This document shows positions 1 to 6,133 of a stretch of 8,087 nucleotides of DNA, in pieces; positions within the stretch are counted from its first letter, which is position 1, and every line of letters starts with the position of its first letter. Source of the stretch: Helicobacteraceae bacterium (GTDB lineage: Bacteria; Campylobacterota; Campylobacteria; Campylobacterales; Helicobacteraceae); assembly GCA_029258405.1 (NCBI GenBank), contig JARHYY010000034.1, positions 1-8,087 on the forward strand, in the 5' to 3' direction. Under the pieces are notes generated by a model. That model was given only the letters and a program-made list of their open reading frames with translations. It had not been told where the DNA came from and made no database searches. The position numbers and the translations under genes were made by a program.

Positions 1-284
1 CTTATTGCTTTCTTTTTGGTTGTGAGTATTGTGGATATTGTTAAAAGGTTTATAGTTCTTATATGTATATTCTATAAGAGTTATTCATATTATTTATCAG
101 AGAAACTCTCTATTAATACAAAAGACAGATTATTTCCAAAGATAAATCCACAATATAACACAAAAACTTGCTTTTATTGTGGAGTTATTAGAGAAAATTT
201 CATGCTCAGAGAAAGAAACATTTGAGGATGAGGATATGTAAAACTATAATTCATAGAGATATTAATGTAAATACTAATATTTAA
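1..284 (+). pseudogene. Decayed 3' end of an IS200/IS605-type tnpB (OrfB) gene
   Basis: This is a broken remnant of the accessory protein (TnpB/OrfB, an RNA-guided nuclease relative) of an IS200/IS605-family element. The frame open from about position 16 to 225 reads INPQYNTKTCFYCG near its end, which matches the 'P-x-YTSxxCSxCG' start of the TnpB C-terminal zinc ribbon. In another frame, 252-284 reads HRDINVNTNI followed by a stop, matching the conserved 'DRDxNAAxNI' end that carries the last RuvC aspartate. Between them, a third frame (about 203-238) reads CSEKETFEDED, like the 'LSERTFxCxxCG' linker. At least two frameshifts therefore separate the pieces, and the second zinc-ribbon CxxC is lost. 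The gene runs off the left edge, so its full extent is unknown. It cannot make an active protein. I see no tnpA and no clear element end. The family assignment rests on motif resemblance only. Confidence 0.7.
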
Positions 285-331
285 AGCATAATATTAAAAT
301 ACCTTGAACTATTGGATTATAAGTTTTTAAG

Positions 332-691
332 TTAGTTAAGATTATATGATTTTAGTAAGGGAGATTCTGCTTTTTCAGACAGAAGCGGTTTATCACAATC
401 TTGACATTGAGGTCCAAAAAGTTTACAGTATTCGCAATATATACAACTCGCACTTCTTTTAGAGCAGATGGTTGGTATATTACGCTTCTTAGCTTCATTG
501 CGAAATTTACGCATAGTATTATGATTAAGAAAATTAGTGAGTAAAATTAAGCAATTAATATTTTGTGGGATTTTCTTGTGATTAACGCTTTCTCTTCTTC
601 CATTCCAATGTGTTATTCCATTGCAACCTAATGAATGTAACACTGCTTTAATAGGGACTATTTCATCACCACCGATAACAAGTACTTCCAT
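332..691 (-). CDS. DUF2325 domain protein with a C-terminal cysteine cluster
   Basis: This 119-residue cytoplasmic protein resembles the DUF2325 family (function unknown). The start MEVLVIGGDE is a Rossmann-like first strand with a glycine turn. It is followed by a 'LGCNGITHWNGR' segment and then LILLTNFLNHNTM (residues 48-60), which matches the family's 'hhLTDFVNHxLxxxhKxEAKKRxIPxI' region. Residues 76-99 carry six cysteines: C76, then C83-x2-C86-x2-C89, then C96-x2-C99. This spacing could bind zinc or an Fe-S cluster, although no metal can be proven from the sequence. The start is supported by AAAGGAC (minus strand, 704-698) six bases before the ATG and by TATAAT at 733-728. It is divergent from msrB. 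A redox or metal-linked role would fit both the cysteines and the neighbour, but that is inference. Confidence 0.8.
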   Translation of the reverse strand: MEVLVIGGDEIVPIKAVLHSLGCNGITHWNGRRESVNHKKIPQNINCLILLTNFLNHNTMRKFRNEAKKRNIPTICSKRSASCIYCEYCKLFGPQCQDCDKPLLSEKAESPLLKSYNLN

Positions 692-727
692 AACATTGTC
701 CTTTACAAAATAAATTCAATAATTAAA

Positions 728-733
728 ATTATA
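728..733 (-). promoter_or_regulatory. -10 box of the DUF2325 gene
   Basis: A perfect TATAAT reads on the minus strand 36 bases upstream of the DUF2325 ATG, followed by a good Shine-Dalgarno (AAAGGAC) at 704-698. No convincing -35 is visible, as is usual for Campylobacterota sigma-70 promoters. The surrounding intergenic DNA is so AT-rich that a chance match is possible. Confidence 0.5.
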
Positions 734-802
734 ATCTATATTTTACAAAATGTCAATAATAGGAATTAATATTATTTAATTTTGAATAAAACTAATTTTA
801 TA

Positions 803-808
803 TATAAT
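803..808 (+). promoter_or_regulatory. -10 box of msrB
   Basis: A perfect TATAAT lies 25 bases before the msrB ATG, and an AAGG ribosome binding site (824-827 region) follows it. The predicted leader is short. Together with the minus-strand -10 at 733-728, it makes 692-833 a divergent promoter region. No clear regulator box could be assigned. Confidence 0.5.
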
Positions 809-833
809 AATCTCTAAAAAACAAGGTTGATTT

Positions 834-1190
834 ATGAAAAAATTAAGCAATGAAGAATATGCAGTTATTATTCAAAAAGGCACAGAAGCACCATTTAGCG
901 GTAAATATAATGATTTTGATGAAGATGGTGTTTATTGTTGCAAGCAATGCGGTGCTTTATTATTTCGTTCTGAAGACAAATTTCATTCAGGTTGTGGATG
1001 GCCAAGCTTTGATGATGAGATTGCAGGGAGTATTAAGCATGAAATTGACGCTGATGGGCATAGAATGGAGATTATGTGCAAGCAATGCGGAGGACATTTA
1101 GGGCATGTTTTTGACGGGGAGCATTTCACTGCAAAAAATAGACGCTATTGCGTTAATTCTCTCTCTTTAGAGTTTAAGTCAAAAATGTAA
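834..1190 (+). CDS. msrB: Peptide methionine (R)-S-oxide reductase MsrB
   Basis: This enzyme reduces the R-epimer of methionine sulfoxide in proteins (and poorly as the free amino acid), using electrons from thioredoxin. It repairs oxidative damage in the cytoplasm; no signal peptide is present. All family landmarks are visible in the 118 residues. There are two zinc-binding CxxC pairs (C36-KQ-C39 and C82-KQ-C85), the SGCGWPSF motif (residues 52-59), GGHLGHVFDG (86-95) and the catalytic block RYCVNSLSL with the nucleophile C106. C54 in SGCGWPSF lies where many MsrBs have a candidate resolving cysteine. The protein is a stand-alone MsrB domain, not fused to MsrA as in some Helicobacter and Neisseria proteins. 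It starts at the ATG after AAGG and TATAAT and has its own promoter, divergent from the cysteine-rich DUF2325 gene. Its length is slightly short for the family but the domain is complete. Confidence 0.96.
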   Translation: MKKLSNEEYAVIIQKGTEAPFSGKYNDFDEDGVYCCKQCGALLFRSEDKFHSGCGWPSFDDEIAGSIKHEIDADGHRMEIMCKQCGGHLGHVFDGEHFTAKNRRYCVNSLSLEFKSKM

Positions 1191-1843
1191 ATTATGGTTT
1201 TTGGTTATTATGGTAACAAATAAGCAAGTTTATGTGCAATAAATAAAAAACTTAATGAGTAAATTTTGAATAAACTTTGCAATTAGCATCAAAGAGAATA
1301 ACTTTAAAAGTTAAATAAACATTAAAAAATAATGGTATTTAATCTTTAAATGTATAAATGTTTTTATAGTTAATATATAGAACAAGAAAATCTTTCAAAA
1401 TAATTTTAAAGAATATAATTACAAATAATGCTATAAAATTGTAATGCCCTTAACATAAAGTTTAAAAATTAACTTAATATAATATTTTAGTATTTTTTAT
1501 AAATATATTATTATATTTCTCTTGAATTTGCTTGTAAGCTAATGTTATTTATGGAATCAGCATTTTTTATGATTCTTAATGAAACTTTATTTTTTGATAT
1601 TGAGTAAATGGTAAAAATTTTAAGAGAGATAATGATAATTTTTTTAGCATATTTTTAGTAACATTACTTATTGAATTTCATTTAAACAGCGTAATTAATT
1701 CTTTAATTTAATGCTTCAATTCTTTAAGCAAAATTTTAAATGCTCAATTTCATTGCAAGGGTTGCTCTATGTCTTAAAATGATAATAATATGCTCTTTTT
1801 TATAAAATACAACTATGGCGAGTTTCTAACTTTTATTTAAAGG
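1191..1843. other. AT-rich gap of about 650 bp with no supported gene
   Basis: This stretch between the end of msrB and the end of cdtC (convergent genes) is dominated by A/T runs, with stops in all frames. I found no ORF with a ribosome binding site, no tRNA, no repeat array and no hairpin followed by a U-tract that would make a convincing terminator for either gene. GATAATGATAAT at 1628-1639 resembles half of a Fur box, but it does not sit in front of a gene. The gap may be decayed DNA at the border of the toxin island. Confidence 0.6.
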
Positions 1844-2410
1844 CTAATGTGGTAATGCTCGTGCATTAACTAATGCTGGTGTAAAGAAAAAAAGTTCTGC
1901 TGTTTCTATGAGAAAGAAAAAATCAAGCGAGCATGGGGTAATACCAAATCGTTTTTCAATCGGGATATTTGGATTTTCAAAAGCACTCAAGCACTCATTG
2001 CTTTCAAGCACTAAAGAACGAATTTGAACTGCACCTATGCTTGTTGGGATGAGAGAAAACACTGTTTCAAGTTTTGCATCTTTTATATCTTGCAAACAAG
2101 ATTTTAATGTTAATAAGCCATCATTACCAATGGCTAAACAATTATCTGGGTTTTCTGGTCTCACAAACTGAACATAAGCAAATGGCCATTTATCGCGTAA
2201 TTTATCCCTTGAGTGCAATTCAGGAGGTAAATCAAATTCTCTTAAAAACCAATTTTGTGTATTCATATCTCCAGTGCGTTGAATATTAAGAGCAATTCCA
2301 TTTTGTAAATTTCTAATTTGAAAGGCATTAGTAATATTCTCAAAGTCATCACTTCTTGCATAAAGTATATTTAAACTTATTAATATTATGGCTAATATAA
2401 TTTTTATCAT
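1844..2410 (-). CDS. cdtC: Cytolethal distending toxin subunit C
   Basis: CdtC is one of the two ricin-like delivery subunits of CDT. With CdtA it binds the host cell and carries the nuclease CdtB inside. The 188-residue protein, a usual length for CdtC, begins with a hydrophobic secretion signal (residues 1-18, MIKIILAIIL...ILYA) and has no lipobox. The mature part starts with a typical FQIRNLQNG stretch (30-38). Two cysteine pairs, C91/C105 (CLAIGNDGLLTLKSC) and C140/C160, are placed as in the lectin-fold disulfides. FSLIPT (118-123) is the usual beta-strand before the second pair. The gene is third in the operon. Its ATG is nine bases after the cdtB stop, and AAGG overlapping that stop serves as ribosome binding site, so translational coupling is likely. 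Sequence is less conserved than in CdtB, as is normal for this subunit, so order and cysteine pattern carry much of the call. Confidence 0.93.
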   Translation of the reverse strand: MIKIILAIILISLNILYARSDDFENITNAFQIRNLQNGIALNIQRTGDMNTQNWFLREFDLPPELHSRDKLRDKWPFAYVQFVRPENPDNCLAIGNDGLLTLKSCLQDIKDAKLETVFSLIPTSIGAVQIRSLVLESNECLSAFENPNIPIEKRFGITPCSLDFFFLIETAELFFFTPALVNARALPH

Positions 2411-2419
2411 GCTCTATCC

Positions 2420-3217
2420 TTATTGAAGTCGCCTAAAAATCACAGGAAAATGGTCAGAAACAAGCTGTGTTCTAAAGTTAGCAAGCATTAAAAGGGCAAC
2501 AAAAGCAGGTTCAATAAAGCTTCCTGCAGAATTTCCAACAACAGCATAATCAAGTGTGCCTCCGCTTCTTTGTGTAGCTGCATTTGGGGCAATAATGCTA
2601 TTTCTTACCCTTGTTTCAAGACGCAACTCTGTTCTTAAACTTTCAGGAGAGCGGTTAAAATCGCCAATAATCATCCAGCTTACTTGAGGTTGTCCTTGAA
2701 AAAATGCAAAAACAGAATTTACAATAGCTGGAGCATCTGTGCCCCCATTGGCTAAAGCATGTATGCAAAAAAATACATCATTGCCTATGCGAATGCCTAT
2801 AACAGGACGCGAAACAAGAGTTGGGGGCGGCAGGACAACGACTTCATCTGCCCTTACCCTTGAAACGATAGCAAGATTAACACGATTTGCTCCTTGATCC
2901 ACGGCTGAATAATAGATAAAAGCATTTTCAGGGCGAGAGCGAGTGCCTAAATCCCACATAAATTCTGCAATAGGAATGCCATTTGTTGTGGATAATGCTC
3001 GCCCTGTTGGGCGGGCACTTTGTGGCAATGTGCCTGCTTCTTGTACGGCAAGAATATCTGCTGCGTTTTCTCCTGAAATAAGCTGCCTAACACTTATGCT
3101 CCATTTGCTTTCTGTATTTGCTGATGAACCTTGCAGATTCCATGATGCTACCTTAAAATCTTCTAGCTTGCTCCATAAAGTAGCTTGGATAATAAGCAGT
3201 AATAATATTATCTTCAT
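2420..3217 (-). CDS. cdtB: Cytolethal distending toxin subunit B, genotoxic nuclease
   Basis: CdtB is the active subunit: a DNase I/exonuclease-endonuclease-phosphatase-fold enzyme that reaches the host nucleus and causes DNA breaks and G2/M arrest. The family is also reported to have PIP3 phosphatase activity. The 265 residues start with a signal peptide (about 1-16). The conserved blocks are WNLQGSSA (26-33), QEAGTLP (59-65), IYYS (101-104), NRVNLAIVSR (111-120), IHALANGGTDA (152-162), GDFNR (185-189), GGTLDYA (219-225) and SDHFPV (254-259). Catalytic and metal-site residues E60, H153, D186, N188, D255 and H256 are all present, so activity is expected. I chose the ATG at 3217, one base after the cdtA stop, because it starts the signal peptide directly. 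An in-frame ATG at 3238 would add seven residues and overlap cdtA, and it has no ribosome binding site. Confidence 0.98.
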   Translation of the reverse strand: MKIILLLLIIQATLWSKLEDFKVASWNLQGSSANTESKWSISVRQLISGENAADILAVQEAGTLPQSARPTGRALSTTNGIPIAEFMWDLGTRSRPENAFIYYSAVDQGANRVNLAIVSRVRADEVVVLPPPTLVSRPVIGIRIGNDVFFCIHALANGGTDAPAIVNSVFAFFQGQPQVSWMIIGDFNRSPESLRTELRLETRVRNSIIAPNAATQRSGGTLDYAVVGNSAGSFIEPAFVALLMLANFRTQLVSDHFPVIFRRLQ

Positions 3218-3218
3218 G

Positions 3219-4022
3219 TTAGTTTCTCGTTTTATCATATAATGGGTGTATCAAAAGCGGTGGCGGAGCAATATACCATTGTTGATCTATATTATCTCCA
3301 CTCGCACAAGGGCTTAAGAAAATCCCATTAACCTTATGAAAATCGCCAAATATGTTCCCAATAGGTGCATGTATACATTTATCAAAACCTACATTCTTAA
3401 ACATGAATGCACCGTTGCTCATAGGTATAAGTTTAAAACGCTGGTAAAGATTATTTTTTCTGCATGCCATATGTATCAGCCCATTTTTGTAACCATTAAG
3501 ACATGTATTTGTCTTCGCATTTTGTATCATGACTTCATCATTTTCAAGAAATAGGAATTTCCACACTCTAGCCCCGCCAAAACCTATACTATCAATCAAG
3601 CTATAGCCCCAAATCCAATTACCTTGTGCTAATGCCCAAATAGTCAATACAGAACCTGTTGGGTGCATAAGAGTCATCCAGTCGCCTTGAGTACTAAGGT
3701 CATTAGTGTTTGGAGTGCTTTGCAATAAAGGTGGTTGTAAATTATTCTCTGTAAGTTGAGAAACTTGAAGATTAAATATCTTTTTCTGTTCATCTGGGAG
3801 TAATATTTGACCAACAATTGGCTTGCCATCTATATTTTCTTGAGGTAAAGTAGGGTATTCACCAATGTTTAAAGGGTCTGTATTGTCCTTGCTCCCAATA
3901 ATTCCATAAAGGGGGTTTCGTGCAATTTTTTGGTTTGCTCCATGGAGACAAGCATTAAAGAATATACCTACGATAATAAAAAAACAAATTTTTAGAAAGA
4001 ATTTTGCACCTATAGAAAACAT
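3219..4022 (-). CDS. cdtA: Cytolethal distending toxin subunit A, lectin-like lipoprotein
   Basis: CdtA is the cell-surface-anchored lectin-like subunit that, with CdtC, binds host cholesterol/glycan receptors. The 267-residue protein has a hydrophobic leader ending in FFNAC, so C25 is a likely lipidation site (the -3 residue is F, which is slightly atypical). After a poorly conserved, proline- and asparagine-rich stretch (26-110) comes the ricin-type domain (about 112-253). W129, W136, W138 and Y140 reproduce the 7-2-2 spacing of the aromatic patch known from Haemophilus ducreyi CdtA. Cysteines pair as C174/C187 and C216/C239, and QQW at 247-249 is the ricin QxW motif. It is the first gene of the cdt operon. 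The ATG follows AAAGAG (minus 4035-4030) and an extended -10. An overlapping ATG four bases upstream is out of frame. Confidence 0.95.
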   Translation of the reverse strand: MFSIGAKFFLKICFFIIVGIFFNACLHGANQKIARNPLYGIIGSKDNTDPLNIGEYPTLPQENIDGKPIVGQILLPDEQKKIFNLQVSQLTENNLQPPLLQSTPNTNDLSTQGDWMTLMHPTGSVLTIWALAQGNWIWGYSLIDSIGFGGARVWKFLFLENDEVMIQNAKTNTCLNGYKNGLIHMACRKNNLYQRFKLIPMSNGAFMFKNVGFDKCIHAPIGNIFGDFHKVNGIFLSPCASGDNIDQQWYIAPPPLLIHPLYDKTRN

Positions 4023-4053
4023 TCATGAGCTCTTTATATATTTGTTATTGTTT

Positions 4054-4062
4054 ATTATAGCA
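4054..4062 (-). promoter_or_regulatory. Extended -10 promoter of the cdtABC operon
   Basis: TGCTATAAT reads on the minus strand, a perfect -10 with the TGn extension, 31 bases upstream of the cdtA ATG. It lies in the 111-bp gap after the DUF1561 gene. cdtABC can therefore probably be transcribed on its own, although no terminator is visible between the two units and read-through from DUF1561 is possible. No clear -35 is seen. Confidence 0.55.
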
Positions 4063-4133
4063 TATATTTGAAAAAACAATAATATCTCCTCAATAATTTT
4101 ATAAACTCTTTTTGTATTTGTCATTTTAAAAAC

Positions 4134-6032
4134 TTAAAATTCACATCTCCCGCTAATACATTGATTGATAAGCTCTGGCAAGGGTATGAGTGCATTGCCT
4201 CTTCTATCTTCGCCATCTCCTGTGCAATCATTTAAAGAAACAATATTTTCAAAACTATTAAAATAAACATGATTGATAGAAAAAACCCCTAATCCCACCA
4301 ACTCTAAATGCCTGCCCCCAAAGCGAGTAAGCCTCTCTGTTAAATCTTGTGCATTATTTGCTGGGCTAAGCCTGCTTATAAATTCTTCTTGGCTTACAAG
4401 GGCATTTGCAGGTATTGCTACCACACCTTCTTGCAATCGCAAAACCGGCATAGCATGCGCACTTAATCGTTGTAAATGCCTATCAAATCGAGCCATCGTA
4501 AAGAGAAAAACACTACCCACTGGAGCACCTATAACCCTTTGGAGTAAAGCATTTACGCCCGCTCTATCTGTGCCAACCCCAAGCCTGCTCCAATCATATT
4601 GAGGGAGCATAGATATACTACTTGCAAAAGCCCTATCAACATTGCGAAGAAATGAATCACGCCCTCCTGCTATAGGATAGTTATAATATTCCAAAATATC
4701 ATTAAGCGTTTGATGCAATAAAGAATTTCTCGCTTGAAATGATATAAAAGGATTTGCAAGCGGGGCTGTATCAAAAAAATAACCACCACTAGTTAAAGGC
4801 TGTGCTGTGTTGTGCAAAAGTTCAGCTATCATCTGATAGGCTTGTAAAAGACAAGTGCCACATATTCCACTTGATGGAAGAGCGGCATTAGAACTTACAT
4901 TAATTGCATAAAGCCTGTTTTTCCATTCTTGACTTAAGCTAAAACCTGAAGGCAATGGCGGGTTGTTTGTTATAGCTTTTGTATTATATCCTATTGCTGG
5001 GCAGCTATGCAAATTTTTACCAATATTAGCATAAATGAATCGAAACCATTCTTGCATATAAAAATTAACTGCAAATGCAGAGATAGGGCTACTTCTTGTA
5101 TCTTTTAGTAAATAGCTCTTATTCACCGTATAAGGCACACCCCAGTGCGTCCCATAACGCGTAAGCCTCAAAACATTGCCATCTTTATCCTGAAAGGCAA
5201 AATTGCTACCAGAAATAAGAATAGGTTTAAAGTAGGCTCTGTTTTGTTGCGGGGGCTTAGAATCATCGCATAAACCCCAAACAACCCAATCCCAATCTTT
5301 TTTACCTGTATTCGAATACATGCAATATAAGCTACCAGAGTTATAATCATATTGTGCTATATGCCCGCTTTGTATATTGTAATAAAGAAAGGTTGTATTT
5401 TTATCAGATTGATTGTTACGCAAAAAATATCGCTCTTGTGTATATTTATCTATTATATCCCATGCCAACCAAGTGATAATGCTTAGGTTTCCGGGCATGG
5501 CTATAGTTTTTGCCCATCCTTGCATAGAGGGATGAAGCTTATGCCTATAAAGCCCTCCTTCTAGTCTATTTACAGCATAGAGATAACTTCCATCATCTTT
5601 AATGCTATAAAAATCATCATGAGCATAAAATCCATCATCTTTGATTTTCCATTGTTGATTTTTGAGATTAATGACACAAGGAGAAAGATAAAGATAGTCC
5701 TTTCCTCTTGCATAAAGTGCTACTGAATCTGGTGCAGTAATGCAAAGCCAAGTTTTATTCATATAAAAACCAATCCTACCAAAAACATCATATCTTGCTG
5801 GAATAGCTCCTTGCACAGCACAATTTAAAATACCAATATAAGAGCCATGTTCTGCCCCAAGAGAAAATGTAGGGATATAGCAGAGCGTATAATTATCATG
5901 AGTAATAATTTTAAGAGGCATATCTTGCGGGGTTTGCACTTTTCTTTGTGCAGGTGTAGCGGATAATGTATCTGCAAGGAGATATTGCTGTGATACAGCC
6001 AATGCAAACAAGAAGCTTAAAAATAAATACAT
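4134..6032 (-). CDS. DUF1561-type secreted lectin-effector protein (Leptospira virulence-modifying protein family)
   Basis: I recognise this 632-residue protein as DUF1561 (PF07598), the family containing the Leptospira virulence-modifying proteins and Bartonella relatives. Members have N-terminal ricin-B-like lectin modules and a C-terminal domain reported to be toxic or nuclease-active in Leptospira. Visible here are a signal peptide (1-20, cleavage after YLLA), then a lectin-like half (about 40-330). In that half, C97ITAP...LSPC119...QQW (126-128) forms a ricin signature, and C51/C71 and C237/C255 are likely disulfides. The distinct C-terminal half (about 360-632) carries CGTC (391-394), HAMPVLRLQEGVVAIPAN (526-543), CTGDGEDRRGN (603-613) and a terminal CISGRC (625-630). 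The start is supported by AAAGGGGT (6043-6036) and TATAAT upstream. The gene is codirectional with cdtABC, 111 bp away. It is intact, with no frameshift. The family assignment is from memory of motifs, and the enzymatic activity of this protein is unknown. Confidence 0.8.
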   Translation of the reverse strand: MYLFLSFLFALAVSQQYLLADTLSATPAQRKVQTPQDMPLKIITHDNYTLCYIPTFSLGAEHGSYIGILNCAVQGAIPARYDVFGRIGFYMNKTWLCITAPDSVALYARGKDYLYLSPCVINLKNQQWKIKDDGFYAHDDFYSIKDDGSYLYAVNRLEGGLYRHKLHPSMQGWAKTIAMPGNLSIITWLAWDIIDKYTQERYFLRNNQSDKNTTFLYYNIQSGHIAQYDYNSGSLYCMYSNTGKKDWDWVVWGLCDDSKPPQQNRAYFKPILISGSNFAFQDKDGNVLRLTRYGTHWGVPYTVNKSYLLKDTRSSPISAFAVNFYMQEWFRFIYANIGKNLHSCPAIGYNTKAITNNPPLPSGFSLSQEWKNRLYAINVSSNAALPSSGICGTCLLQAYQMIAELLHNTAQPLTSGGYFFDTAPLANPFISFQARNSLLHQTLNDILEYYNYPIAGGRDSFLRNVDRAFASSISMLPQYDWSRLGVGTDRAGVNALLQRVIGAPVGSVFLFTMARFDRHLQRLSAHAMPVLRLQEGVVAIPANALVSQEEFISRLSPANNAQDLTERLTRFGGRHLELVGLGVFSINHVYFNSFENIVSLNDCTGDGEDRRGNALIPLPELINQCISGRCEF

Positions 6033-6052
6033 AATACCCCTTTTATCTATAA

Positions 6053-6058
6053 ATTATA
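6053..6058 (-). promoter_or_regulatory. -10 box of the DUF1561 gene
   Basis: TATAAT reads on the minus strand 20 bases upstream of the ATG. The strong ribosome binding site AAAGGGGT lies at 6043-6036, so the 5' leader would be only about a dozen bases. A pair of 12-base direct repeats sits immediately upstream, in the -35 and upstream-activator positions. Confidence 0.45.
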
Positions 6059-6066
6059 TCTATATG

Positions 6067-6106
6067 AACTAAGAGCTATATATTACATTAAAACAACTAA
6101 GAACTA
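6067..6106. repeat. Two 12-base direct repeats upstream of the DUF1561 promoter
   Basis: AACTAAGAGCTA at 6067-6078 and AACTAAGAACTA at 6095-6106 (plus strand) differ at one base and are 28 bases apart start to start. The nearer copy ends eight bases from the candidate -10 of the toxin gene. The position suits a regulator binding site, but only two copies are present and no factor can be named. Confidence 0.4.
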
Positions 6107-6133
6107 AAGGTTTTTAAAATTATACAAAATAAA

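Noticed and set aside
850..1101. An 83-codon frame overlapping msrB on the same strand
   Set aside because: It is fully inside the well-supported MsrB gene, lacks a ribosome binding site and has no recognisable motif.
1196..1216. Possible hairpin GTTA...TAAC after msrB as a terminator
   Set aside because: A four-pair AT-rich stem without a T run is too weak to call.
1628..1646. Fur-box-like GATAATGATAAT followed by a T-rich run
   Set aside because: About 15 of 19 positions fit the classical box, but it lies far from any gene start in very AT-rich DNA, where such matches are expected by chance.
1750..1775. Short hairpin GCAA-GGG-TTGC as terminator of the cdt operon
   Set aside because: The stem is only four pairs and no U-tract follows on the minus strand.
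3219..3238. Upstream ATG at 3238 as the cdtB start
   Set aside because: It would place charged residues (MIKRETN) before the signal peptide, overlap cdtA and lack a ribosome binding site; the ATG at 3217 fits better, although usage of both cannot be excluded.
2943..3242. A 99-codon plus-strand frame opposite cdtB
   Set aside because: It is an antisense frame kept open by the GC-richer cdtB codons; cdtB has unmistakable catalytic motifs.
4273..4602. A 109-codon plus-strand frame opposite the DUF1561 gene
   Set aside because: It is an antisense shadow of the conserved C-terminal domain, with no start signals and low-complexity content.
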